Source: Calliopsis andreniformis (lineage: Eukaryota > Arthropoda > Insecta > Hymenoptera > Andrenidae). Taken from it: a stretch of DNA of 64,000 bases. The notes under the pieces were generated by a model that was not told the DNA's origin, searched no databases, and saw only the letters and a list, made by a program, of their open reading frames with translations. Of this stretch, positions 25,701 to 40,420 are shown in pieces. The DNA is taken from the NCBI RefSeq assembly GCF_051401765.1, contig NW_027480571.1, forward strand, positions 434,001 through 498,000, in the 5' to 3' direction. Within the stretch, counting starts at the first letter, position 1; every line of letters starts with the position of its first letter. The translations under genes and the position numbers were made by a program.

Positions 25701-27509
25701 CCTCAATAGAATATCCTCAATTCACTGTTTTCAATACTCAATCCCCATTCTTCAATCTTCAAATCTCAATCCACAAACATCAATTCTCATCACTCAACCC
25801 TCAGCACTCAGTCGTCAATCATCAATGCTCAATCCTCAATCCTCGACCTTCAATCCTCAATACTCAGTCTTCAATCCTCAATCCTCAATCCTCAATCCTC
25901 AATACTCAATCCTCAATCCTGTGTCATCAATACTGAATCTTCAATACTCAATCCTGAGTCATCAACAACTGAATCTTCAATACTCAATCCTCAATCCTCA
26001 ATCCCCAATACTCAATCCTCAATCCTCAATCCTCAATCATCGACCCTCAATCCTCAATCGTCAATCTCCAATCCTGAGTACTCAATCTTCAATCCTCAAC
26101 CCTCAATCCTCAATCCTCAATCCTCAATCCTCAATCCTCATTCTTCAACCCTCAATACCCAATCCTCAATCTTCAATCCTCAATCCTCAATCCTCAATTC
26201 TCAATCCTCAATCCTCAGTCCTCAGACCTCAAACCTCAATCCTCAAGCCTGAGGCCTCATCCTCAATCCTCAATCCTTAATACTCAATCTTCAATCCTCT
26301 GTCCCAGATCCTCAATCTTCAATTCTCAATCCTCAATCCTCAATCTTCAATTCTCAAGGCTCAATCTTCAATCCTCAATCCTCAATCCTCAATCCTCAAT
26401 CCTCATTCTTCAATCCTCAATACCCAATCCTCAATCTTCAATCGTCAATCCTCAATCCTCAATCCTCAATCCTCAGTCCTCAGGCCTCAAACGTCAATAC
26501 TCAAACCTCAGTCCTCGTCCTCAATCCACAACCCTCAATCCTCGATCCTCAATCTTCAATCCTCAATACTCAATCTTCAATCCTCAATCCTCAACCCTCA
26601 ATACTCAATCGTCAATCTTATATCCTCAATACTCAATCTTCAATACACAATCCTCAATCCTCAATCCTCATCCTTCAATCCACAATACCCAATCCTCAAT
26701 CTTCGATCCTCAATCCTCAATCCTCAATTCTCAATCCTCAATCCTCAGTCCTCAGTTCTCAAACCTCAATTCTCAACCCGCAGACCGCATCCTCAATCCT
26801 CAATCCCCAATCCTCAATCTTCAATCCCCAATACTCAATCATCAATCCTCAATCCTCAATCCTCAATCCTCAATCCTCAATCCTCAATCCTCAATCCTTA
26901 GTCATCAGTACTCAATCTTCAATACTCAAACCTCAATACTCAATCCTCAATCCTCAATCCCCAATCCTCATTCTTCAATCCTCAATACCCAATCCTCAAT
27001 CTTCAATCCTCAATCCTCAATCCTCAATTCTCAATCCTCAATCCTCAGTCCTCAGTTCTCAACCTCAATCCTCAACCCTCAGACTGCATCCTCAATCTTC
27101 AATCCTCAATCCTCAATCCTCAAACATCTATTCTCAACTCTCAATCCTCAACACTCAGTCCTCTCTCTTCAATCCTCCATCCTCAATCCTCAATCCTCAA
27201 GCGTCAATCCTCAATCCTCAATCCTCAACCCTCAATCCTCAGTCCTCAAACCTCAATCCCGGATCCTCAATCCTGAATCCTCAATCTTCAGCCCTCAGTC
27301 CTTAACAATGAATTGTCAATCCTCAATCCTCAATAGAATATCCTCAATTCACTGTTTTCAATACTCAATCCCCATTCTTCAATCTTCAAATCTCAATCCA
27401 CAAACATCAATTCTCATCACTCAACCCTCAGCACTCAGTCGTCAATCATCAATGCTCAATCCTCAATCCTCGACCTTCAATCCTCAATACTCAATCTTCA
27501 ATCCTCAAT
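22701..27509. repeat. 4,809-bp tandem duplication, left copy
   Basis: Landmarks at 22734 (ATGTTCAATCCGC), 23426, 23808 and 27308 reappear 4,809 bp later. Positions between about 24210 and 26460 are displaced by 4,802 bp, because this copy has one extra CAATCGT unit near 24214. A further heptamer difference near 26460 restores the register. The left junction can be placed only to within ~30 bp, because both sides are heptamer sequence. Confidence 0.88.
24602..26249. repeat. Nested ~1.65-kb subrepeat inside the 4.8-kb unit
   Basis: The TGAGGCCTCA variant occurs at 24602 and 26250 (1,648 bp apart), and identically spaced at 29404 and 31052. The CCCGCAGACCGC and CCTTAGTCATCAG variants follow the same order and spacing (~1,627 bp). 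At 42752, 44406 and 46086 the same element is spaced 1,654 and 1,680 bp. The 4.8-kb unit is therefore itself partly built from ~1.65-kb units. Confidence 0.75.
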
Positions 27510-30500
27510 CCTCAATCCTCTATCCTCAATCCTCAATCCTCAATGTTCAATCCGCAATACCCAATCCTCAATCTTCAATACTCAATCCTCAATCCTCAAT
27601 CCTCAATCCTCAATCCTCAATCCTCAATCCTCAATACTCAATCCTCAATTCTCAATCCTCAATCCTCAGTCCTCAGTCCTCAATCCTCAATCCTCAACCC
27701 TCAGGCCTCATCCTCAATACTCAATCCTCAATACTCAATCTTCAATCCTCTGTCCCAGATCCTCAATCTTCAATTCTCAATCCTCAATCCTCTATCTTCA
27801 ATCCTCAAGGCTCAATCTTCAATCCTCAATCCTGAATCCTCAATCCTCAATCCTCATTTTTCAATCCACAATACCCAATCCTCAATCTTCAATCCTCGAT
27901 CCTCAATCCTCAATTTTCAATCCTCAATCCTCAATCATCAGACCTGAAACATCAATACTCAATCGTCAGTCCTCGTCCTCAGTCCACAACCCTCAATCCT
28001 CAATCCTCAATCCTCAATCCTCAATCTTCAATCCTCAGTCCCCAATACTCAACCATCAATCCTCAATCCTCAATCTTCAACCCTCAATTCTGAATCTTTA
28101 ATCCTCAATCCTCAATCCTCAATCCTTAATCCTGAATCCTCAATCCTCAATCCTCAATCCTCATTCTTCAATCCTCAATACCCAATACTCAATCATCAAT
28201 CCTCAATCCTCAATCCTCAATCCTCAATCCTCAGTTGTCAATCCTCAATCCTCAGTCCTCAGTCCTCAAACCACAATCCTCAACCCTCAGCCCTCATCCT
28301 CAATCCTCAATCCTCAATCCTCAGTCCTCCGTCCTCAAACCTCAGTCCTCAGCCCTCAGACCTCATCCTCAATCCTCAATCCTCAATCCTCAATCCTCAA
28401 ACTTCAATCCTCAATACTCAATCTTCAATCCTCAATCCTCATTCCTCAAACCTCAATTCTGAATCCTGAATACTCAATCTTCAATCCTCAATCCTCAGCC
28501 CTCAATACTCTAACATCAATCTTCAATACTCAATCCTCAATCCTCAATCCTCAATCCTCAATCCTCATTCTTCAATCCTCAATACCCAATCCTCAATCTT
28601 CAATCCTCAATCCTCAATGCTCAATTCTCAATCCTCAATCCTCAAACCTCAATCTTCAATCCTCAACACTCAATCTTCAATCCTCAATCCCCAATCCTCA
28701 GTCATCAATCCTCAATCTTCAATTCTCAATCGTCAATCCCCACTCCTCAATCCTCAACACCCAATCCTCAATCTTCAATCCTCAATCCTCAATCCTCAAT
28801 TCTCAATCCTCAATCCTCAATCCTCAGACCTCAAACATCAATACTCAACCCTCAGTCCTCGTCCTCAATACACAACCCTCATTCCTCGATCCTCAATCTT
28901 CAATCCTCAATACTCAATCTTCAATCCTCTATCCTCAATCCTCAATCCTCAATCCTCAATCCTCAATCGTCAATCCTCTATCCTCAATCCTCAATCCTCA
29001 ATCCTCAATCCTCAATCCTCAATCGTCAATCCTCTATCCTCAATCCTCAATCCTCAGTCCTCAATCATCAATATTCAACACTCAACCCTCAACCATCAAT
29101 CCTCAATTTTCAATACTCAATAGAATATCCTGAATTCTCATGGTTCAATACTCAATCCACAATATTCTATAATCAAATCTCAATCCTCAAACATCAATTC
29201 TCAACACTCAATCCTCAACACTCAGTCCTCTCTCTTCAATGCTCCATCCTCAACTCCCAATCCTGAAGCGTCAATACCCAATCCTCAATCCTCAACCATC
29301 AATCCTCAATCCTCAATCCTCATTCTTCGATCATCAACATCCAATCCTCAATTCTCAATCCTCAATCCTCAGTCCTCAGACCTCAAACCTCAATCCTCAA
29401 GCCTGAGGCCTCATCCTCAATCCTCAATCCTTAATACTCAATCTTCAATCCTCTGTCCCAGATCCTCAATCTTCAATTCTCAATCCTCAATCCTCAATCT
29501 TCAATCCTCAAGGCTCAATCTTCAATCCTCAATCCTCAATCCTCAATCCTCAATCCTCAATCCTCATTCTTCAATCCTCAATACCCAATCCTCAATCTTC
29601 AATCGTCAATCCTCAATCCTCAATTCTCAATGCTCAATCCTCAGTCCTCAGGCCTCAAACATCAATACTCGAACCTCAGTCCTCGTCCTCAATCCACAAC
29701 CCTCAATCCTCGATCCTCAATCTTCAATCCTCAATACTCAATCTTCAATCCTCAATCCTCAACCCTCAATACTCAATCGTCAAACTTATATCCTCAATAC
29801 TCAATCTTCAATACACAATCCTCAATCCTCAATCCTCAATCCTCATCCTTCAATCCTCAATACCCAATCCTCAATCTTCGATCCTCAATCCTCAATCCTC
29901 AATTCTCAATCCTCAATCCTCAGTCCTCAGTTCTCAAACCTCAATCCTCAACCCGCAGACCGCATCCTCAATCCTCAATCCCCAATCCTCAATCTTCAAT
30001 CCCCAATACTCAATCATCAATCCTCAATCCTCAATCCTCAATCCTCAATCCTCAATCCTCAATCCTCAATCCTTAGTCATCAGTACTCAATCTTCAATAC
30101 TCAAACCTCAATACACAATCCTCAATCCTCAATCCTCAATCCTCATTCTTCAATCCTCAATACCCAATCCTCAATCTTCAATCCTCAATCCTCAATCCTC
30201 AATTCTCAATCCTCAATCCTCAGTCCTCAGTTCTCAACCTCAATCCTCAACCCTCAGACTGCATCCTCAATCTTCAATCCTCAATCCTCAATCCTCAAAC
30301 ATCTATTCTCAACTCTCAATCCTCAACACTCAGTCCTCTCTCTTCAATCCTCCATCCTCAATCCTCAATCCTCAAGCGTCAATCCTCAATCCTCAATCCT
30401 CAACCCTCAATCCTCAGTCCTCAAACCTCAATCCCGGATCCTCAATCCTGAATCCTCAATCTTCAGCCCTCAGTCCTTAACAATCAATTGTCAATCCTCA

Positions 30501-32318
30501 ATCCTCAATAGAATATCCTCAATTCACTGTTTTCAATACTCAATCCCCATTCTTCAATCTTCAAATCTCAATCCACAAACATCAATTCTCATCACTCAAC
30601 CCTCAGCACTCAGTCGTCAATCATCAATGCTCAATCCTCAATCCTCGACCTTCAATCCTCAATACTCAGTCTTCAATCCTCAATCCTCAATCCTCAATCC
30701 TCAATACTCAATCCTCAATCCTGTGTCATCAATACTGAATCTTCAATACTCAATCCTGAGTCATCAACAACTGAATCTTCAATACTCAATCCTCAATCCT
30801 CAATCCCCAATACTCAATCCTCAATCCTCAATCCTCAATCATCGACCCTCAATCCTCAATCGTCAATCTCCAATCCTGAGTACTCAATCTTCAATCCTCA
30901 ACACTCAATCCTCAATCCTCAATCCTCAATCCTCAATCCTCATTCTTCAACCCTCAATACCCAATCCTCAATCTTCAATCCTCAATCCTCAATCCTCAAT
31001 TCTCAATCCTCAATCCTCAGTCCTCAGACCTCAAACCTCAATCCTCAAGCCTGAGGCCTCATCCTCAATCCTCAATCCTTAATACTCAATCTTCAATCCT
31101 CTGTCCCAGATCCTCAATCTTCAATTCTCAATCCTCAATCCTCAATCTTCAATTCTCAAGGCTCAATCTTCAATCCTCAATCCTCAATCCTCAATCCTCA
31201 ATCCTCATTCTTCAATCCTCAATACCCAATCCTCAATCTTCAATCGTCAATCCTCAATCCTCAATTCTCAATCCTCAATCCTCAGACCTCAGGCCTCAAA
31301 CGTCAATACTCAAACCTCAGTCCTCGTCCTCAATCCACAACCCTCAATCCTCGATCCTCAATCTTCAATCCTCAATACTCAATCTTCAATCCTCAATCCT
31401 CAACCCTCAATACTCAATCGTCAATCTTATATCCTCAATACTCAATCTTCAATACACAATCCTCAATCCTCAATCCTCATCCTTCAATCCACAATACCCA
31501 ATCCTCAATCTTCGATCCTCAATCCTCAATCCTCAATTCTCAATCCTCAATCCTCAGTCCTCAGTTCTCAAACCTCAATTCTCAACCCGCAGACCGCATC
31601 CTCAATCCTCAATCCCCAATCCTCAATCTTCAATCCCCAATACTCAATCATCAATCCTCAATCCTCAATCCTCAATCCTCAATCCTCAATCCTCAATCCT
31701 CAATCCTTAGTCATCAGTACTCAATCTTCAATACTCAAACCTCAATACTCAATCCTCAATCCTCAATCCCCAATCCTCATTCTTCAATCCTCAATACCCA
31801 ATCCTCAATCTTCAATCCTCAATCCTCAATCCTCAATTCTCAATCCTCAATCCTCAGTCCTCAGTTCTCAACCTCAATCCTCAACCCTCAGACTGCATCC
31901 TCAATCTTCAATCCTCAATCCTCAATCCTCAAACATCTATTCTCAACTCTCAATCCTCAACACTCAGTCCTCTCTCTTCAATCCTCCATCCTCAATCCTC
32001 AATCCTCAAGCGTCAATCCTCAATCCTCAATCCTCAACCCTCAATCCTCAGTCCTCAAACCTCAATCCCGGATCCTCAATCCTTAATCCTCAATCTTCAG
32101 CCCTCAGTCCTTAACAATGAATTGTCAATCCTCAATCCTCAATAGAATATCCTCAATTCACTGTTTTCAATACTCAATCCCCATTCTTCAATCTTCAAAT
32201 CTCAATCCACAAACATCAATTCTCATCACTCAACCCTCAGCACTCAGTCGTCAATCATCAATGCTCAATCCTCAATCCTCGACCTTCAATCCTCAATACT
32301 CAATCTTCAATCCTCAAT
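27510..32318. repeat. 4,809-bp tandem duplication, right copy
   Basis: Direct repeat of 22701-27509 with only scattered single-base and single-heptamer differences: one unit fewer near 29024, and AATTCTC in place of AATCCTC near 31265. It ends within module B territory and continues into the link sequence shared with R0 and R2. Confidence 0.88.
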
Positions 32319-33475
32319 CCTCAATCCTCAATCCTCAATACTCAATCCTCAATCCTGTGTCATCAATACTGAATCTTCAATACTCAATCCTGAGTCATCA
32401 ATACTGAATCTTCAATACTCAATCCTCAATCCTCAATCCCCAATACTCAATCCTCAATCCTCAATCCTCAATCATCGACCCTCAATCCTCAATCGTCAAT
32501 CTCCAATCCTGAGTACTCAATCTTCAATCCTCAACCCTCAATCCTCAATCCTCAATCCTCAATCCTCAATCCTCAATTCTCGATCCGCAATCCTCAGTCC
32601 TCAGACCTCAAACCTCAATCCTCAAGCCTGAGGCCTCATCCTCAATCCTCAATCCTTAATACTCAATCTTCAATCCTCTGTCCCAGATCCTCAATCTTCA
32701 ATTCTCAATCCTCAATCCTCAATCTTCAATTCTCAAGGCTCAATCTTCAATCCTCAATCCTCAATCCTCAATCCTCAATCCTCATTCTTCAATCCTCAAT
32801 ACCCAATCCTCAATCTTCAATCGTCAATCCTCAATCCTCAATTCTCAATCCTCAATCCTCAGTCCTCAGGCCTCAAACATCAATACTCAAGCCTCAGTCC
32901 TCGTCCTCAATCCACAACCCTCAATCCTCGATCCTCAACCTTCAATCCTCAATACTCAATCTTCAATCCTCAATCCTCAACCCTCAATACTCAATCGTCA
33001 ATCTTATATCCTCAATACTCAATCTTCAATACACAATCCTCAATCCTCAATCCTCAATCCTCATCCTTCAATCCACAATACCCAATCCTCAATCTTCGAT
33101 CCTCAATCCTCAATCCTCAATTCTCAATCCTCAATCCTCAGTCCTCAGTTCTCAAACCTCAATACTCAACCCGCAGACCGCATCCTCAATCCTCAATCCC
33201 CAATCCTCAATCTTCAATCCCCAATACTCAATCATCAATCCTCAATCCTCAATCCTCAATCCTCAATCCTCAATCCTCAATCCTCAATCCTTAGTCATCA
33301 GTACTCAATCTTCAATACTCAAACCTCAATTCTCAGTCCTCAAACCTCAATCCTGAATCCACAATCATGAATCCTCAATCTTCAGACCTGAGTGTTCAAC
33401 AATCAGTCGTCAATTCTCAATCCTCAATAGAATCTCATCAGTTCACACCTTTCAATACTCAATACTAAATCTGCA
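32319..33475. repeat. Link segment shared with R0 and R2 right ends
   Basis: It matches 3216-4372 and 16844-18000. Module B to anchor spacing is 1,359 bp in all three. It includes the TGAGGCCTCA element at 32629 and the CCCGCAGACCGC variant. Confidence 0.8.
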
Positions 33476-33536
33476 ATGTTCAAATCTCTATCCAGAAACA
33501 TCAATTCTCATCACTCAACCCTCAACACTCAGTCCC
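33356..33536. repeat. Anchor module A, copy 4
   Basis: Matches the other anchors, with GAGTGTTCAAC where other copies read GAGTATTCAAC. Confidence 0.85.
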
Positions 33537-36500
33537 CAATCCTCAATCTTCAATCCTCAATCCTCAATCCTCAATTCTCAATCCTCAATCCTCAGTCCTC
33601 AGACCTCAAACTTCAATCCTCAACTCTCAGCCCTCATCCTGAATCCTCAGTCCTCAATCTTCAATCCCCTATCCTCAATCCTCAAGCCTCAATTCTCAAT
33701 CGTCAGCCCTCAGTCCTCAAACCTCAATCCTCAACCCTCAATTCTCAATCCTCAATCTTCAATCCTCAATCCTCAATCCTCAGTCCTCAATCCTCAATCC
33801 TCAATCCTCAATGCTCAGGCATCAATACTCAATCTTCAATACTCAATCCTCAATCCTCAATCCTCAATCCTCAATCCTCAACCCTCAATCCTCATTCCTC
33901 AAACCTCAATCCTCAACCCTCAGTCCTCATCCTCAATTCTCAATCCTCAATCTTCAATCCTCAATCCTCAATCCTCAATTCTCAATCCTCAATCCTCAAA
34001 CTTCAGACCTCAAACATCAATACTCAACCCTCACTCCTCGTCCTCAATTCTCAATCCTCAATTCTCAATCCTCAGTCCTCAATCCTCAATCTTCAATCCT
34101 CAAGCCTGAGGCCTCATCCTCAATCCTCAATCCTCAATACTCAATCTTCAATCCTCTGTCCCAGATCCTCAATCTTCAATTCTCAATCCTCAATCCTCAA
34201 TCTTCAATCCTCAAGTCTCAATCTTCAATCCTCAATCCTCAACACTCAATACTCAATCGTCAATCTTATATCCTCGATACTCAATCTTCAATACTCAACC
34301 CTCAATCCTCAATCCTCAATGCTCATTCTTCAATCCTCAATACCTAATCCTCAATCTTCAATCCTCAATCCTCAATCCACAATTCTCAACCCTCAATCCT
34401 CAATCCTCAATCCTCAATCCTCAATCCTCAATACTCAATCCTCAATCCTGAGTCATCAATTCTGAATCTTCAATACTCAATCCTCAATCCCCAATACTCA
34501 ATCCTCAATCCTGAATCCTCATTCCTCACACCTCAATCCTCAACCCTCAGTCCTCATCCTCAATTCTCAATCCTCAATTCTCAATCCTCAGTCCTCAATC
34601 CTCAATCTTCAATCCTCAAGCCTGAGGCCTCATCCTCAATCCTCAATCCTCAATACTCAATCTTCAATCCTCTGTCCCAGATCGTCAATCTTCAATTCTC
34701 AATCCTCAATCCTCAATCTTCAATCCTCGAGTCTCAATCTTCAATTCTCAATCCTCAACACTCAATACTCAATCGTCAATCTTATATCCTCGATACTCAA
34801 TCTTCAATACTCAACACTCCATCCTCAATCCTCAATGCTCATTCTTCAATCCTCAATCCTCAATCCTCAATTCTCAACCCTCAATCCTCAGACCTCAGTT
34901 CTCAAACCTCAATCCTCAACCCTCAGACCGCATCCTCAATCCTCAATCCTCAATCCTCAATCTTCAATCCCCAATACTCAATCATCAATCCTCAATCCTC
35001 AATCCTCAATCCTCAATCCTCAATCCTCAATCCTCAATCCTCAGCCATCAGTACTCAATCTTCAATACTCAAACCTCAATCCTCAATCCTCAATCCTCAA
35101 TCCTCAATCCTCAATCCTCCTTCCTCAAACCTCAATCGTCAACCCTCAGTCCTCATCTTCAATTCTCAATTCTCAATCCTCAATCCTCAATCCTCAATCT
35201 TCAAACATCAATACTCAATATTCAATCCTCAATCCTCAATCCTCATTCCTCAATCCTCAATGCTCAATATTCAACACACAATCCTCAATCATCAATCCTC
35301 AATTCTCAATACTCAGCAGAATATTCTGAATTCTCATGGTTCAATACTCAATCCACAATATTCAATAATCAAATCTCAATCCTCAAACGCCAATTCTCAA
35401 CTCTCAATCCTCAACACTCAGTCCTCTCTCTTCAATCCTCCGTCCTCAACTCTCAATCCTCAAGCGTCAATACTCAATCGTCAATCCTCAACGCTCAATC
35501 CTCAGCCCTCAAACCTCAATCCCGAATCCTCAATCCTAAATCCTCAATCTTCAGCCCTCAGTCCTCAAAAATCAACTATCAATCCTCTATCCTGAATAGA
35601 ATATCCTCAATTTACAGTTTTCCATACTCAATCCCCATTCTTCAATCTTCAAATCTGTATCCACAAACATCAATACTAATCACTCAAGCATCAACACTCA
35701 GTCCTCAATCTTCAATCCTCAATCCTCAATCCTCAACCTTCAATCCTCAATACTCAATCTTCAATCATCAATCCTCAATCCTCAACCCTCAATCTTCAAT
35801 CCCCAATCCTCAATCCTCATTCTTCAATCCTCAACACCCAATACTCAATCTTCAATCCACAATCCTCAATACTCAATTCTCAATCCTCAATCCTCAATCT
35901 TCATACCTCAAACATCAATACTCAACCCTCAGTCCTCGTCCTCAATCCACAACCCTCAATCCTCGATCCTCAATCTTCAATCATCAATATTCAATCTTCA
36001 ATTCTCAACCCTCAACCCTCAATACTCAATCCTCAATCCTCAATGTACGATCCTCAATACCCAATCCTCAATCTTCAATCCTCAATCCTCAATCCTCAAT
36101 CCTCAATCCTCAATCCTCAGGCCTCAAACCTCAATCCTGTATCCTCAATCCTGAATCCTCAATCTTCAGCCATCAGTCCTCAAAAATCAACTATCAATCC
36201 TCTATCCTGAATAGAATATCCTCAATTTACAGTTTTCCATACTCAATCCCCATTCTTCAATCTTCAAATCTCAATCCACAAACATCAATTCTAATCACGC
36301 AACCATCAACACTCAGTCCTCAATCTTCAATCCTCAATCCTCAATCCTCAATCTTCAATCCTCAATACACAAGCTTCAGTCCTCAATCCTCAATCCTCAA
36401 TCCTCAATCTTGAATCTTCAATCCTCAATACTCAAGCTTCAGTCCTCAATCCTCAATCCTCAATCCTTAATCCTGAATCCTCAATCCTCAATCCTCAATC

Positions 36501-38200
36501 CTCATTCTTCAATCCTCAATACCCAATCCTCAATCATCAATCCTCAATCCTCAATCCTCAATCCTCAATCCTCAATTGTCAATCCTCAATCCTCAGTCCT
36601 CAGTCCTCAAACCACAATCCTCAACCCTCAGCCCTCATCCTCAATCCTCAATCCTCAATCCTCAGTCCTCCGTCCTCAAACCTATATCCTCAGCAGTCAG
36701 ACCTCATCCTCAATCCTCAATCCTCAATCCTCAATCCTCAAACTTCAATCCTCAATACTCAATCTTCAATCCTCAATCCTCATTCCTCAAACCTAAATTC
36801 TGAATCCTGAATACTCAATCTTCAATCCTCAATCCTCAGCCCACAATACTCTAGCATCAATCTTCAATCCTCAATCCTCAATCCTCAATACTCAATCCTC
36901 ATCCTTCAATCCTCAATACCCAATCCTCAATCTTCAATCCTCAATCCTCAATGCTCAATTCTCAATCCTCAATCCTCAAACCTCAATACTCAATCTTCAA
37001 TCCTCAATCCTCAGTCCTCAAACCTCAATTCTGAATACTGAATACTCAATCTTCAATCCTCAATCCTCAATCCTCAGTCCTCAGCCCTCAATCTTCAATC
37101 CTCAATACTCAATCTTCACCCCTCAATCCTCAATACTCAATCCTCGATCTTCAATCCTCAATCCTCAACCCTCAATCCTCAATCCTCAATCTTCAGCCTT
37201 CAATTCTGAATCTTTAATCCTCAATCCTCAATCCTCAATCCTGAATACTCAATCTTCAATCCTCAATCCTCAATCCTCAGTCCTCAGCCCTCAATCTTCA
37301 ATCCTCAATACTCAATCTTCACTCCTCAATCCTCAATACTCAATCCTCGATCTTCAATCCTCAATCCTCAATCCTCAATCCTCAATCCTCATTCTTCAAT
37401 CCTCAGTACCCAATCTTCAATCTTCAATCCTCAATCCTCAATCCTCAATTCTCAAGCCTCAATCCTCAGTCCTCAGTCCTCAAACCTCAATCCTCATTCT
37501 TCAATCCTGAATACCCAATCCTCAATCTTCAATCCTCAATCCTCAATGCTCAATTCTCAATCCTCAATCCTCAAACCTCAATCTTCAATCCTCAGTCCTC
37601 AATCTTCAATCCTCTATCCTCAATTCTCAATCCTCAATCCTCAATCCTCAATCCTCAATCCTCAATCCTCAATACTCAATCCTCAGGCCTCAATCCTCAA
37701 TCCTCAGGCCTCAAACCTCAATCCTCAATTCTCAATCCTCAATCCTCAGTCCTCAGTCCTCAACCCTCAATCCTCAAGCCTGAGGCCTCATCCTCAATCC
37801 TCAATCCTCAATACTCAATCTTCAATCCTCTGTCCCAAATCCTCAATCCTCAATCCTCATTCTTCAATCCTCAATACCCAATCCTCAATCATCAATCCTC
37901 AATCCTCAATCCTCAATCCTCAATTGTCAATCCTCAGTCCTCAGTCCTCAGTCCTCAAACCACAATCCTCAACCCTCAGCCCTCATCCTCAATCCTCAAT
38001 CCTCAATCCTCAGTCCTCCGTCCTCAAACCTCAATCCTCAGCCGTCAGACCTCATCCTCAATCCTCAATCCTCAATCCTCAATCCTCAACCTTCAATCCT
38101 CAATACTCAATCTTCAATCCTCAATCCTCAGTCCTCAAACCTCAATTCTGAATCCTGAATACTCTATCTTCAATCCTCAATCCTCAGCCCTCAATACTCT
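33476..38200. repeat. Higher-order repeat copy R4 (mosaic)
   Basis: The first ~870 bp match R0 (410-1281) at constant offset. Around 34107-34350 and 34623-34855 the same segment appears twice, about 515 bp apart. From ~34835 to ~36960 it follows R1 from ~4960 to ~7080. It then jumps to R1 sequence near 7950 and continues to about 37930, so roughly 0.9 kb of the R1 order is missing. The copy thus combines R0-type and R1-type segments. Confidence 0.72.
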
Positions 38201-39060
38201 AGCATCAATCTTCAATCCTCAATCCTCAATACTCAATCCTCAGTCCTCGTCCTCAATCCACAACCCTCAATCCTCAATCCTCAATCCTCAGTCATCAGTA
38301 CTCAATCTTCAATACTCAAACCTCAATCCTCAATCCTCAATCCTCAATCCTCAATCATCAATCCTCATTCCTCAAACCTCAATCGTCAACCCTCAGTCCT
38401 CATCTTCAATTCTCAATTCTCAATCCTCAATCCTCATTCCTCAATCTTCAAATATCAATACTCAATATTCAATCCTCAATCCTCAATCCTCATTCCTCAA
38501 TCCTCAATCCTCAATATTCAACACACAACCCTCAATCATCAATCCTGAATACTCAATACTCAGTAGAATATTCTGAATTCTCATGGTTCAGTACTCAATC
38601 CACAATATTCAATAATCAAATCTCAATCCTCAAACACCAATTCTCAACTCTCAATCCTCAACACTCAGTCCTCTCTCTTCAATCCTCCATACTCAATCCT
38701 CAATCCTCAAGCGTCGATCCTCAATCCTCAATCCTCAACCCTCAATCCTCAGTCCTCAAACCTCAATCCCGAATCCCCAATCCTGAATCCTCAGCCTTCA
38801 GCCCTCAGTTCTCAACAATCAATTGTTAATCCTCAATCCTCAATAGAATATCCTCAATTCACTGCTTTCAGTACTCAATCCCCATTCTTCAATCTTCAAA
38901 TCTCAATCCACAAACATCAATTCCCATCACTCAACCCTCAGCACTCAGTCGTCAATCATCAATCCTCAATCCTCTATCCTCAACCTTCAATCCTCAATAC
39001 TCAATCTTCTATCCTCAATCCTCAATCCTCAATCCTCAATACTCAATCCTCAATCCTCAA
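38201..39060. repeat. Diverged mosaic segment with modules C and B
   Basis: 38281-38690 resembles 5170-5580 with scattered substitutions, including GAATTC at 38575. A B module with ATCAATTGTTAATCC follows at 38809-38951. The higher divergence from R1-R3 suggests an older copy. Confidence 0.65.
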
Positions 39061-40420
39061 TCCTCAATCCTCAATCCTCAGTCATCAATACTGAATCTTC
39101 AGTACTCAATCCTCAATCCTCAATCCCCAATCCTCAATCCTCAGTCCTCAATCCTCATTCCTCAAACCTCAATCCTCAACCCTCAGTCCTCATCCTCAAC
39201 TCTCAATCCTCAATTCTCAATCCTCAGGCCTCAATCCTCAACCTTCAACCCTCAATAATCACTTTTCAATCCTAGGTCCTCAATCCCCAATCATCAATCC
39301 TTAACCCTCAATCTTCAGTCCTCAGTCCCCAGTCCTTTAATCTTCAATACTCAATCCTCAATCCTCAATCTTCAAACCTCAATACTCAATCTTCAATCAT
39401 CAATCCTCAATCCTCAATCCTCAATCTTCAATCCTCAATCCTCAATCCTCATTCTTCAATCCTCAACACCCAATACTCAATCTTCAATCCTCAATCCTCA
39501 ATCCTCAATTCTCAATCCTCAATCCTCAATCTTCAGACCTCAAACATCAATACTCAACCCTCAGTCCTCGTCCTCAATCCGCAACCCTCAATCCTCAATC
39601 CTCAATCTTCAATCATCAATATTCAATCTTCAGTCCTCAATCCTCAATCCTCTATCCTCAATCCTCAATCCTCAATGTTCAATCCGCAATACCCAATCCT
39701 CAATCTTCAATACTCAATCCTCAATCCTCAATCCTCAATCCTCAATCCTCAATCCTCAATCCTCAATACTCAATCTTCAATCCTCAATCCTCGATACTGA
39801 ATCTTTAATCCTCAATCCTCAATCCTCAATCCTTAATCCTGAATCCTCAATCCTCAATCCTCAATCCTCATTCTTCAATCCTCAATACCCAATCCTCAAT
39901 CATCAATCCTCAATCCTCAATCCTCAATCCTCAATTGTCAATCCTCAATCCTCAGTCCTCAGTCCTCAAACCACAATCCTCAACCCTCAGCCCTCATCCT
40001 CAATCCTCAATCCTCAATCCTCGGTCCTCCGTCCTCAAACCTCAATCCTCAGCCCTCAGCCCTCATCCTCCATTCTCAATCCTCAACCCTCAATCCTCAA
40101 TCCTCAATCTTCAACCCTCAATACTGAATCTGTAATCCTCAATCCTCAATCCTGAATCCTTAATCCTGAATCCTCAATCCTCAATCCTCAATCCTCATTC
40201 TTCAATCCTCAATACCCAATCCTCAATCATCAATCCTCAATCCTCAATCCTCAATCCTCAATTGTCAATCCTCAATCCTCAGTCCTCAGTCCTCAAACCA
40301 CAATCCTCAATCCACAATCCTCAATCTTCAATCCTCAATACTCAATCTTTAATCATCAATCCTCAATCCTCAATCCTCAACCTTCAATCCTCAATCCTCA
40401 ATCCTCAACCCTCAATCCTC
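39061..40420. repeat. Segment S, copy 1 (matches 62641-64000)
   Basis: Landmarks include a TCACTTTTCAATCCTAGG stretch (CCTAGG at 39271), ATGTTCAATCCGC at 39676 and the 39935 block. All recur ~23,580 bp downstream, for example CCTAGG at 62851. A shorter relative with CCTAGG at 45784 lies near 45.77 kb. Confidence 0.78.
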
